64,000 nucleotides of DNA. Origin: Candidatus Omnitrophota bacterium. Its GTDB lineage: Bacteria > Hinthialibacterota > Hinthialibacteria > Hinthialibacterales > JAKPRU01. A program made the position numbers and the translations under genes. The stretch lies in the NCBI GenBank assembly GCA_029570205.1, contig JAKQSI010000118.1, forward strand, positions 114,421-178,420, written 5' to 3'. Position 1 is the stretch's first letter. Each line of letters begins with the position of its first letter. This document shows positions 17,201 to 24,227 of the stretch, one piece after another. Below the pieces are notes generated by a model, which saw nothing but the letters and a program-made list of their open reading frames with translations, did not search any database and was not told the origin of the DNA.

Positions 17201-18214
17201 TCAGCAGATCCTGGGCAGCTGCTCCTCGGCGGGATTCATCAGGAATCGACCGCTTCCGTATGGATTCTTTAACACGATTCGTTCCACCTGTGCCGCTGTA
17301 ACTGTCCCGATCTCGGCAGCATCTCGCCCCAACGGGGATTGCTTGATTTCTTCGAGAATCGCCTGAGAGGCCGCTCTGTTCGTGACCAGCAAAACTCTTC
17401 CCTCGGAGGCCAGGTAAAACGGTTCGATCCCAAGCACTTCCGAGAAAGCGGAAACTTCCTTGCGAATCGGCAATCGGCTTTCGTGGATTTCCGCACCCAG
17501 CACGGTTCCATCAAAAGCCTCATGCAACACCGCCGCAAGCCCGCCACGGGTGGGATCGCGCATAAACCGGATGCTGTCGGCGAAGCGTTCCAGCCGCTCG
17601 ATCAACGGCCACAGACAAGCACAATCGCTGACAAGCGCACCTTCCAGCCCGAATGACTCTCTCGCCGCCAGGATCGCGGCTCCATGTTCGCCGATCGTGC
17701 CGGAAACAAGAATCCGGTCTCCCTCCACAATGCGCTGCGGATGAAGATTCCAGGCTCGAGATTGCACACCGATACCCGTTGTTGTCAAAAACATCCGGTC
17801 TGCCTCTCCTTTGCGGACTACCTTCGTATCGCCGGTGACCACATGGACTCCGTTCTGCTCCGCCTCCAACGCGATGGAACGCAGAGTTCTCTCGAGAACC
17901 TCCAGCGGAAGTCCTTCCTCCAGGATCATTCCGAGCGCAACGGCAACCGGACAGGCTCCCACAACCGCCAGGTCGTTCAGCGTTCCGCATACCGCCAGCT
18001 TGCCGATATCGCCTCCGGGAAACTCAATCGGTTGAATGACAAAACCATCCGTTGTGATGGCGATTTTTTGCCCGTAACCAAGGGGGATATCCATCAGGGC
18101 AGCATCTAGTCCGTGTCCCGCCGAGGGGCCGAGAATCGGGAAAATGACATCCCGGAGTAACTCGCTTGTGGCCCGACCGCCGCTGCCGTGGGAAAGACGG
18201 ATACTGGACATCAT
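17201..18214 (-). CDS. hypE: HypE, carbamoyl dehydratase for [NiFe]-hydrogenase cyanide ligand synthesis
   Basis: The 337-residue protein starts with IRLSHGSGGRATSELL, contains the PurM-like ATP-binding segment MRDPTRGGLAAVLHEAF, and ends in PRIC. The C-terminal cysteine is the residue that receives the carbamoyl group from HypF and is dehydrated to thiocyanate, the source of the CN ligands of the hydrogenase iron. Length is normal. No other hyp or hydrogenase gene is in the window, so the maturation operon is scattered or lies elsewhere. The gene is convergent with the receiver-kinase gene and starts 235 bases from the divergent NtrC-type gene. A PurM-like selenide or AIR synthase is excluded by the PRIC tail. 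Confidence 0.95.
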   Translation of the reverse strand: MMSSIRLSHGSGGRATSELLRDVIFPILGPSAGHGLDAALMDIPLGYGQKIAITTDGFVIQPIEFPGGDIGKLAVCGTLNDLAVVGACPVAVALGMILEEGLPLEVLERTLRSIALEAEQNGVHVVTGDTKVVRKGEADRMFLTTTGIGVQSRAWNLHPQRIVEGDRILVSGTIGEHGAAILAARESFGLEGALVSDCACLWPLIERLERFADSIRFMRDPTRGGLAAVLHEAFDGTVLGAEIHESRLPIRKEVSAFSEVLGIEPFYLASEGRVLLVTNRAASQAILEEIKQSPLGRDAAEIGTVTAAQVERIVLKNPYGSGRFLMNPAEEQLPRIC

Positions 18215-18389
18215 CTGGGTTTCCTCGATGCTCGATGATCCTTATTCTTTCCCTAAACGGCCGCGTAATAAAACGGTCCCCCATGTCCGGCTTTGCTGTG
18301 CTTTGCCGGGATTTCAGGATAAGCTGGTATGGCGGCGAGATGGAAGGCCCTCTCCTCATTTGGGGTTTTCTGAAGGGCCGGCCGGGTGG

Positions 18390-18408
18390 CACAGGCTTCC
18401 AGCCTGTG
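18390..18408. repeat. palindromic repeat, family A (copy 2)
   Basis: An exact second copy of CACAGGCT-TCC-AGCCTGTG, preceded by GGTGG, lies 42 bases before the NtrC-type gene. Identity with 1512-1530 is complete over the palindrome. Confidence 0.85.
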
Positions 18409-18449
18409 AGATGTGCCTTAACCCTTTTGTGGACCGACAGAAAAACAGG

Positions 18450-19877
18450 ATGAACCCAACGACCCGTTTAAAAATCCTTGTGGTGGAAGATGACCGCCGG
18501 TATGCCGAGCGACTCCGGAAAAACCTGGAGCTCGAGGGATTTGCCGTCCATCTTGCCCCCGGCGCGGAGGAGGCCCTGGGTTGCCTGAGACGTGAGTCGT
18601 TCGACCTGATTCTTTCGGATGTGAGAATGCCGGGTATCAGCGGGCTGGAGTTCCTTAAGACGGTCAAACATGTCTCCGAAGGGATCGACCCCGATACACC
18701 CTTTGTTCTTCTGACCTCCGTAGACAGCGTGCAGGTTGCGGTGGAGTGTCTGAAAGAGGGCGCAGCGGATTACATCACCAAGGATGCCGAGCGGGACGAG
18801 ATCGTCCTGCGTATTCGCAAAGTCCTTGATGGTGCGCGACTTCGCCGTGAGAATGTGCATCTGCGACAGGAGTTGGTCAGCCGAAGCGAGTTCGGCGAAA
18901 TCGTCGCCGTTTCGCCTCAGATGTCCGCCATTCTGAAGGAACTGCGCGAACTCGCTGCCGCAGAGGCAAATGCCCTGATCACCGGCGAAACCGGCGTCGG
19001 CAAGGAGTTGGTTGCCCGGTTCCTTCACCAGCAGAGTCCGCGATCCGACAAACCTTTTGTCGATGTGAACTGCGCCGCGCTTCCGTCCGATAATATGTTC
19101 CAATCCGAGGTGTTCGGCCATGAACGAGGCGCGTTCACCGGCGCAACCTCCCGCAAACAGGGGCGACTGGAACTCGCAAACGGCGGTGTTTTGTTCCTGG
19201 ATGAGGTCGGTGACATGCCGCTCGATAGCCAGGGCAAGATCCTTCGTGCGCTCGATACCCAGAGTTTCGAACACCTTGGCGGAGAAAAGAAAATCTCCGT
19301 GGACCTTCTTGTTATCGCGGCAACCAACAAGGAACTCCAGACCGAGGTCAAGGAAGGCCGATTCCGAAAGGATCTCTTCTATCGCCTGGATGTCATGCAC
19401 GTGCATATCCCGCCGTTGCGCGAACGCCCGATGGATATCGCTCCCCTTGCCGAGTATTATCTGGACCAGTACGCCGAGCGGTATCGTCGGCCCAAACCCG
19501 CTCTTTCGGAGGAGGCCGTGGATGTGCTCCTTCATTATGAGTGGGCAGGGAACGTGCGGGAACTGAAAAACCTTATGGAACGTCTGGTTATCCGTGGCGT
19601 TCCCGACGGAGAAATCAAACCGGGCGATCTTCGCAGGGAGGGTCTGATACTGTCCAAGTCCGGAAATGTCTCTCAGGAAACCGTTCCGCCGGTCCGAATT
19701 CCTTCCGAGGGAATCTCCCTGGATGAACTCGAACGCATGGCAATTCTCCAGGCGCTCGAACAATGTGACTGGGTGCAGCGTGATGCAGCCAACTTGCTGG
19801 GTATCTCCGCAGACAGAATGAACGCCCGCGTGAAAAAATATGGCCTTTCACACCCGTCATGGAGAACAAACCGTTGA
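18450..19877 (+). CDS. sigma-54-dependent response regulator, NtrC family
   Basis: The 475-residue product has three domains. A receiver (1-125) carries the acidic pair EDD (13-15) and the phosphoacceptor D57 in LSDVRMPGISG. An AAA+ sigma-54 activator domain has Walker A GETGVGKE (179-186), the sigma-54-contacting loop GAFTGA (227-232) and Walker B VLFLDE. A Fis-type helix-turn-helix ends the protein (WVQRDAANLLGISADRMNARVKKYG). It therefore activates transcription from -12/-24 promoters when phosphorylated. The ATG at 18450 follows CAGG and begins at the receiver; the open frame extends further upstream but would run into hypE and repeat A. Cognate kinases are probably those at 13191 and 15909. 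No clear sigma-54 promoter was found next to it. Confidence 0.93.
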   Translation: MNPTTRLKILVVEDDRRYAERLRKNLELEGFAVHLAPGAEEALGCLRRESFDLILSDVRMPGISGLEFLKTVKHVSEGIDPDTPFVLLTSVDSVQVAVECLKEGAADYITKDAERDEIVLRIRKVLDGARLRRENVHLRQELVSRSEFGEIVAVSPQMSAILKELRELAAAEANALITGETGVGKELVARFLHQQSPRSDKPFVDVNCAALPSDNMFQSEVFGHERGAFTGATSRKQGRLELANGGVLFLDEVGDMPLDSQGKILRALDTQSFEHLGGEKKISVDLLVIAATNKELQTEVKEGRFRKDLFYRLDVMHVHIPPLRERPMDIAPLAEYYLDQYAERYRRPKPALSEEAVDVLLHYEWAGNVRELKNLMERLVIRGVPDGEIKPGDLRREGLILSKSGNVSQETVPPVRIPSEGISLDELERMAILQALEQCDWVQRDAANLLGISADRMNARVKKYGLSHPSWRTNR

Positions 19878-19983
19878 CCAGGGAAGGGAACAGGAGGTTT
19901 CTCAGAGTTTGTATGGGAGGTATTGGTGTAACCTGCATCGTCCATAATTTATGGTCGCGTTCTCATTTTTTTACGCAGGGCAT

Positions 19984-20010
19984 TAAAGTTCTTGTAAAAG
20001 CTGCCGATAT
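19984..20010 (+). promoter_or_regulatory. sigma-28 (FliA-type) promoter
   Basis: TAAAGTTC, an 11-base spacer, then GCCGATAT matches the flagellar sigma-28 consensus TAAAGTTT-N11-GCCGATAA at seven of eight positions in each box with exact spacing. It lies 126 bases before a FlgM-like gene, which in many flagellated bacteria is itself transcribed by sigma-28. Confidence 0.85.
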
Positions 20011-20135
20011 CAGATAACGAATAAGTGGTGTTTTCAGGGCCGAGGGTCGGGGTTGATTCTGGTATCGACCGGGATTAGCCTCAGAGATAGGGATTGGGCA
20101 GGGTCGAATGACTTGGCCCGACCGGAGAGAAAAAG

Positions 20136-20444
20136 ATGGTTGACATTCGCAGCATAGGTAATTTGCCCCCACAGACACGTGTCACCGAGCGTACGGGCGC
20201 ATCTTCTGTGGCGAGTTCGAGGAAGGCGACCGTAACCGAATCTGCTCCCAGCAGCGATAGCGTTCAGATTTCGCAGGGAGCCAAAGAAGCCCAGATAGTC
20301 CCCCGCCTGGTTTCCGATGCCAAGAGCGTCCCGGACATTCGACCGGAGGTGGTTCAGAAGGCACGGGAAACCCTGGAGCGTGGCGGCTATGATGGTGTCG
20401 AGGTTTCGCGGGAAGCCGCGCGGAACATTCTGGGACTTCTGTAG
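20136..20444 (+). CDS. flgM: FlgM-like anti-sigma-28 factor
   Basis: The 102-residue protein has a disordered, polar N-terminal half and a C-terminal helical half with the FlgM pattern: DSVQISQGAKEAQ, then VPDIRPEVVQKARETLERGGY, then VSREAARNILGLL. In FlgM this half wraps around FliA and blocks it until the flagellar hook is complete and FlgM is exported. Assignment is strengthened by the sigma-28 promoter at 19984-20010 and an intrinsic terminator directly after the gene, which make it a monocistronic late flagellar transcript. No other flagellar gene is in the window. Family-wide sequence identity is low, so the call rests on the motif order plus the promoter. Confidence 0.8.
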   Translation: MVDIRSIGNLPPQTRVTERTGASSVASSRKATVTESAPSSDSVQISQGAKEAQIVPRLVSDAKSVPDIRPEVVQKARETLERGGYDGVEVSREAARNILGLL

Positions 20445-20509
20445 CGAATCTGTGAGGCACTGCGCCTGAGCGCAAGGGAAGGACGTTGTTTTGAGTGTCC
20501 GTCCCTCGG

Positions 20510-20542
20510 AGAACCCTCCACAAGGCGGGGTTCTTTTATTTT
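20510..20542 (+). terminator. rho-independent terminator after flgM
   Basis: AGAACCC pairs with GGGTTCT across an 11-base loop, and the stem runs into TTTTATTTT. It lies 66 bases after the flgM stop and points rightward, so it ends that transcript before the convergent gene at 20578. Confidence 0.75.
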
Positions 20543-20577
20543 AATCCCACAAATCCCACAAACACCTCATCCGACTT

Positions 20578-20916
20578 TCAGGGAGATTTCCAACCGTTCC
20601 CCGGCGAGTTCGTTTCAAAGAAATCCCCTACGTCTCCTCCCCCAAACCAGCCTGCGTACAAATCGTTAAACCCGATTGGGTGTCCGCCGATATCGACATA
20701 CTCCACACCGATCCATGGAATAAACAGGGTCTGTTTCATCTCCTGCAGCTCGCGCCGTACGTCGCCCGATGGCGGCATGGTCTCCAGCGCCCTCAATGGG
20801 ATACAACACATAACCACACCGTCTCGATCCTGTCCAAGAACCTTTCCCAGAAACCGCTTGCCGCTCAAGAGGTGGATCTCAACAACTTGCCCGGAGAGTG
20901 CGTTGTCTGAATTCAT
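20578..20916 (-). CDS. conserved-looking small protein, possible Sm-like barrel
   Basis: The 112-residue product begins MNSDNALSGQVVEIHLLSGKRFLGKVLGQDRDGVVMCCI. The alternation of strand-like segments with GKRFLGKV and DGVVM resembles an Sm/Hfq-type small barrel, but the match is by eye and weak. The C-terminal half (FIPWIGVEYVDIGG, then a glycine-rich tail with GWFGGGD) has no recognised motif. The start at 20916 has AAGGA upstream; an in-frame extension to 21021 is arginine-rich and not preferred. It is convergent with flgM and divergent from the DUF134 gene. No function is assigned. Confidence 0.6.
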   Translation of the reverse strand: MNSDNALSGQVVEIHLLSGKRFLGKVLGQDRDGVVMCCIPLRALETMPPSGDVRRELQEMKQTLFIPWIGVEYVDIGGHPIGFNDLYAGWFGGGDVGDFFETNSPGNGWKSP

Positions 20917-21276
20917 TTGAATTGCCCTATCCTTCAACGAACTGATGTATGATGCCTGTACAGGACGCCGTCGTGCGTTGTGTTTCTCGAACCGTACATT
21001 GTCAGACAAACGATGTCGCATCGAACGGCCATCACTTTCATTCTTTCACTCCTTCCCACTGATCCCAACAGACATCCGGCACAGAGATTGAACAGTACCG
21101 GGAGCCGTATTGTGAATCCATTTCACATTCTTTTGAATGAAGGGGAGACCGGATTGTCGATAAATATGGCTGGTACGCAAGGAGAAGCCAATGCGTGCAT
21201 AATTGGATTCAGGCTTGACAATTCTTGTTTATGAACATATACTCATAATGAAGTAGTTACGAGACAGGTTGTTTTC
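20917..21276. other. divergent intergenic region with a strong promoter
   Basis: The 360-base region between two divergent genes contains the promoter/operator at 21215-21248 at its right end. The rest shows no coding frame with a ribosome binding site and no strong hairpin. Confidence 0.5.
21215..21248 (+). promoter_or_regulatory. sigma-70 promoter with overlapping inverted-repeat operator
   Basis: TTGACA at 21215-21220, a 17-base spacer and TATACT at 21238-21243 form a near-perfect housekeeping promoter 34 bases before the DUF134 gene. An inverted repeat, TTATGA-N8-TCATAA (21229-21248), overlaps the -10 box. The placement suggests repression, perhaps by the DUF134 helix-turn-helix protein itself (inference). 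Confidence 0.75.
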
Positions 21277-21822
21277 ATGGCTCGACCAAAGAATTGCCGC
21301 ATGATTTCTCAACAGCCCGATGTGGTCTATTTTAAACCACGCGGAATTCCCTTGCGAGAGCTGGACGAAGAGACTCTTCCCCTGGACGGTCTGGAAGCCC
21401 TGCGTCTTTGCGATTTGCAAGGGCTGTATCACGAAGAAGCCGCCGAACACATGGGCATATCCCGAGCTACTTTCGGAAGAATTATCGAGGAAGCGCGCCG
21501 CATTGTTGCCGACGCGCTTGTGAATGGAAAAGCGTTACGAATCCAAGGAGGTAAAATCCAGATGACCGAGAAACGCAAATTTCAATGTGCCGATTGTTCC
21601 CACGAGTGGGAACTTCCGTTTGGAACGCAACGACCAAGCGCCTGTCCGCAGTGCGGCAGCGCCAATTTTCACCGGCTAAACCCGGGTCCAGGACGTGGCG
21701 CATGTGCGAGAAGAGGCCGCTATGGTCGCGGAGGCCCCAATCAAAACGGCCCACAAGGAAGAGGACGAATGCAGGCCGGTAAACCGGAACCCGACATCTC
21801 CCTGGAAAGGAAGAATCAATGA
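21277..21822 (+). CDS. DUF134 DNA-binding protein with zinc-ribbon-like tail
   Basis: The first 95 residues are a clear DUF134 domain: MARPKNCRMI, the DGLEALRLCDLQGL segment and the helix-turn-helix EEAAEHMGISRATFGRIIEEAR. A second module has paired cysteines C104/C107 and C123/C126 (FQCADCSHEW ... CPQCGS), as in a rubredoxin-type zinc ribbon, and a glycine/arginine-rich end. DUF134 proteins are usually encoded next to NifX/NifB-like proteins in anaerobes, exactly as here: the next start overlaps this stop by four bases. The protein probably regulates its own promoter. The metal could be zinc or iron; the sequence does not decide. Confidence 0.9.
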   Translation: MARPKNCRMISQQPDVVYFKPRGIPLRELDEETLPLDGLEALRLCDLQGLYHEEAAEHMGISRATFGRIIEEARRIVADALVNGKALRIQGGKIQMTEKRKFQCADCSHEWELPFGTQRPSACPQCGSANFHRLNPGPGRGACARRGRYGRGGPNQNGPQGRGRMQAGKPEPDISLERKNQ

Positions 21823-22214
21823 CGCGATTTGCTGTTGCATCAGAGGATGGAATCACAATAGCCGGCCATACCGGTCGCTGCCGGTATTTTGTGGTGTTCG
21901 ACGTGGAGGACGATACGGCGAAACTGGTTGAGGTTCGAACCAATCGATTCACGGCGCACGCCTTGGGCCAATGCGATCCGGGTAATGAACCGGCTCACAA
22001 CCGCGAACAGCACAGCCACGACAGCTTGTTGGATGCATTGAATGATTGTCAGGCATTGCTTTGCCGCGGAATGGGGCAGCGATTGGTCGAGGATCTGCTT
22101 ACCCGCAATATTACTCCCGTTTTCTGCGAGGAATCTGTTGTGACTGAGGCGGCGCATCGATACGCACGAGGGGAATTACTCCCCGGGCGGGTCAATCGGT
22201 GTTCACATTCCTGA
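21819..22214 (+). CDS. NifX/NifB-type dinitrogenase iron-molybdenum cofactor-binding family protein
   Basis: A 131-residue single-domain protein beginning MTRFAVASEDGITIAGHTGRC, with the strand-helix pattern LLDALNDCQALLCRGMGQRLVEDLLTRNITPVFCEESVVTEAAHRYARGEL typical of the NifX/NafY fold. Stand-alone members in non-diazotrophs bind iron-sulfur or Fe-Mo-S clusters and are of uncertain role. No nif genes are near. It overlaps the DUF134 gene by four bases and ends in a cysteine/histidine-rich tail (NRCSHS). It is probably the regulated partner of the DUF134 protein. Confidence 0.87.
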   Translation: MTRFAVASEDGITIAGHTGRCRYFVVFDVEDDTAKLVEVRTNRFTAHALGQCDPGNEPAHNREQHSHDSLLDALNDCQALLCRGMGQRLVEDLLTRNITPVFCEESVVTEAAHRYARGELLPGRVNRCSHS

Positions 22215-22288
22215 TTCTGGCGGTTCATCTATCTGATCTTGGCGAGCGCCGAAACCTCTCGGCCGGTGATTTGATAGAGTGTTAAAAT

Positions 22289-22326
22289 CCCTCCTCCAAA
22301 GATCGGGGGAGGTGAGGTGGGCGTTG
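22289..22326. repeat. palindromic repeat, family C (copy)
   Basis: CCCTCCTCC-AAAGAT-CGGGGGAGG followed by TGAGGTGG is a copy of the family C hairpin. A further downstream piece (GGGTTGACCGGA near 22350) also recurs in the long copies at 38913 and 42689, so this copy seems to carry an internal insertion of about 25 bases. Confidence 0.75.
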
Positions 22327-22441
22327 AATGGTAAGAACGGTAAGGTGCGGGTTGACCGGATTATATGGAACGACCACACATGCCGGAACTCCTCACGCGC
22401 ATTACACTATCCCTTCCACTACACTCACTGAGGTCCTGTGA

Positions 22442-24157
22442 ATGAAACGGCTGCAGCTCCATGTCGGAATTAAAACCGACCCGATTGAATACCGATATTC
22501 ATACGAATGGCTGTTCCGCCTTCTGGCCGAGGAGGGAATACACTATGCGCAGTTGGGGACATTTCATGAAATCTATTCCCTGCCGGATGAGTACTTCCTG
22601 AACCTCAAAAAACAGGCGGACGATTTCGACGTTGTCATTTATAGTGTCTTTTGCGCACACCGCGAAATGGGCGGATTCTTCCGCGAGGAACCCGGCTGGG
22701 ATGATCTCGCTCGCCGGGATTTCAGACGATTGATTGAGGTTGGCGCTGTGCTGGGTGCGGCCTCCGTCGGCTCCAATGCCGGCTCTGTGCTGCGAGACCG
22801 TATGGGGACTAAGCCGGTGGGCATTCGGCGATATGTCTCCGAAATGAAACAATTTATGCACTATGCGAAACGCTGCGGGGTTCCCTGGCTGACCGTCGAG
22901 CCGATGTCCTGTCTTGCCGAACCGCCGACGCTCCCCGAAGAAATCCAGGATATGGCGGAGGAACTCATTCCGTATCACCGGGAACTCCCCGATGAAACCT
23001 CCATGTTCGGCTATTGCTCCGATGTCAGCCATGGATACGCCGACCGCAACCGGCGGGTTCGAGCCGATCATGTCAAACTTTTAACAGCCTCATTTCCTTA
23101 TCTTTACGAGATTCATCTGAAGAATACGGATGAATGCTATGACCGGACTTTTGGATTCTCAGAAGAAGAAAGGAAACGGGGCATTATACAAATCGATGAG
23201 ATGCGAGACCTGATCCTCGCTCATGCGGACGAGATTCCAGTGGACACGATTATCGGCTACTTCGAGATATCCGGGCCAAAGCTGGGGCGGGACTACTCCG
23301 ATTCCCTCCTGGAGGCCAATCTGCGGGAGTCTCTGCGTTATTTGAGAGATACATTCGTTACACCCAGTGCATCAGTCCTCACGCTCAGCCCCTCTCCAAG
23401 TGTGGAGAGGGGAGCCGCAGAGATTGTCTTGCCCCCTCTTCCTCCAGGAGAGGGTGAGGGAAAAGCATCCCAGATCGAAATCGCCCCGTCCATGATGTGC
23501 GCCGATCTTTGCCATTTTGAGGAAAGCGTCCGGCGACTGGAGCGTGAGGGTATTCACAGCCTTCATTTCGACATGATGGATGCCCATTTTGTCCCCAACA
23601 TGCCTGTCGGTCTCGACCTTCTCAGGCAGATTCGCACCAGGACCGACTGCCTTTTCGATGTTCACCTGATGGTGGAAAACAATGACTTCTTTATCGAGCA
23701 GCTCGCGCATATCGGCGTGTCTCGAATCTCAGTCCATGCCGAGTCCGCTGTCCACCTGGACCGGACTCTGGCCCTGATTCGAGAAAAAGGAATGAAGGCC
23801 GGTGTCGCGCTGAATCCGGCCACACCGCCGACTGTTCTTTCATATATCCTGAACCGTCTCGATTTCGTACTGGTCCTGACGGTGAATCCGGGATTTTCCG
23901 CGCAGATCATGGTCCCGTTCGGCATCCACAAAATCGCCGACTGCCGCGCATTCCTTGACGGACATAATTTAAGAATCCCGATCCAGGTGGATGGAAATGT
24001 GAGTTTCGAGAAGATCCCGCAGATGGTGGCCGCCGGAGCGGATATCCTTGTAGGCGGAACCAGCAGCGTCTTCTCGAAGACCGGCTCCATTCGGGAGAAC
24101 ATCCGCCGTATGCGCGATGCCGTTACAGAGGGGCTACAGCAGCGTTCCCGTGCTTGA
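22442..24157 (+). CDS. fusion: sugar-phosphate isomerase/epimerase TIM barrel + ribulose-phosphate 3-epimerase
   Basis: Two enzymes are joined in one 571-residue chain. Residues 1-305 resemble the xylose-isomerase-like TIM barrel family (EPMSC near 156, SDVSHGYADRN, IHLKNTDECYDRTFGF, IGYFEISGPKLGRDY). Residues 345-565 are a ribulose-5-phosphate 3-epimerase fold: IAPSMMCADLCHF, FDMMDAHFVPNMPVG, VHLMVENNDFF, ALNPATPPTV, LTVNPGFSAQIMV, QVDGNVSFEKI and GGTSSVF. Changes from canonical RPE (SMMCAD for SxLxAD, SAQ for GGQ) suggest a related substrate, such as an allulose- or erythrulose-phosphate. The 28-residue linker (about 313-340) is encoded by a dispersed genomic repeat. A catabolic role for an unusual sugar phosphate is inferred. 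Confidence 0.85.
   Translation: MKRLQLHVGIKTDPIEYRYSYEWLFRLLAEEGIHYAQLGTFHEIYSLPDEYFLNLKKQADDFDVVIYSVFCAHREMGGFFREEPGWDDLARRDFRRLIEVGAVLGAASVGSNAGSVLRDRMGTKPVGIRRYVSEMKQFMHYAKRCGVPWLTVEPMSCLAEPPTLPEEIQDMAEELIPYHRELPDETSMFGYCSDVSHGYADRNRRVRADHVKLLTASFPYLYEIHLKNTDECYDRTFGFSEEERKRGIIQIDEMRDLILAHADEIPVDTIIGYFEISGPKLGRDYSDSLLEANLRESLRYLRDTFVTPSASVLTLSPSPSVERGAAEIVLPPLPPGEGEGKASQIEIAPSMMCADLCHFEESVRRLEREGIHSLHFDMMDAHFVPNMPVGLDLLRQIRTRTDCLFDVHLMVENNDFFIEQLAHIGVSRISVHAESAVHLDRTLALIREKGMKAGVALNPATPPTVLSYILNRLDFVLVLTVNPGFSAQIMVPFGIHKIADCRAFLDGHNLRIPIQVDGNVSFEKIPQMVAAGADILVGGTSSVFSKTGSIRENIRRMRDAVTEGLQQRSRA
23377..23460. repeat. family D repeat inside a coding sequence
   Basis: This 84-base segment contains the hairpin CCCCTCTCC-AAGTGT-GGAGAGGGG and a second arm (CCCTCTTCCTCC paired with GGAGAGGG), bounded by CCTCAC and GTGAGGG. 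It matches the intergenic family D elements at 24172, 32375 and 59552. Its length is 28 codons, so the frame is kept, and it forms the linker of the isomerase/epimerase fusion. Confidence 0.75.
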
Positions 24158-24171
24158 ATGTCCGGTTTCTG

Positions 24172-24209
24172 CTCCCTTTCCCTCCGGGAGAGGGTTGGGG
24201 TGAGGGCTA
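24172..24209. repeat. family D repeat (CCCTCTC palindrome)
   Basis: CCCTTTCCCTCC-GGGAGAGGG followed by TTGGGGTGAGGG lies between the convergent fusion gene and tyrS. It is about 15 bases after the fusion stop and so could also act as a 3' stem-loop for mRNA ends. Confidence 0.75.
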
Positions 24210-24227
24210 GGCAGTATCAAAGTCTCC

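Noticed and set aside
18388..18409. sigma-54 promoter (TGGCAC start) in front of the NtrC-type gene
   Set aside because: TGGCAC is part of the family A palindrome; the -12 GC element is missing at the required spacing.
18144..18449. 5' extension of the NtrC-type gene into hypE
   Set aside because: It would overlap hypE, run through the family A repeat, and add residues unlike any receiver domain; the ATG at 18450 begins exactly at the receiver.
18468..19763. 431-codon - strand open frame over the NtrC-type gene
   Set aside because: Antisense of a sigma-54 activator with intact motifs.
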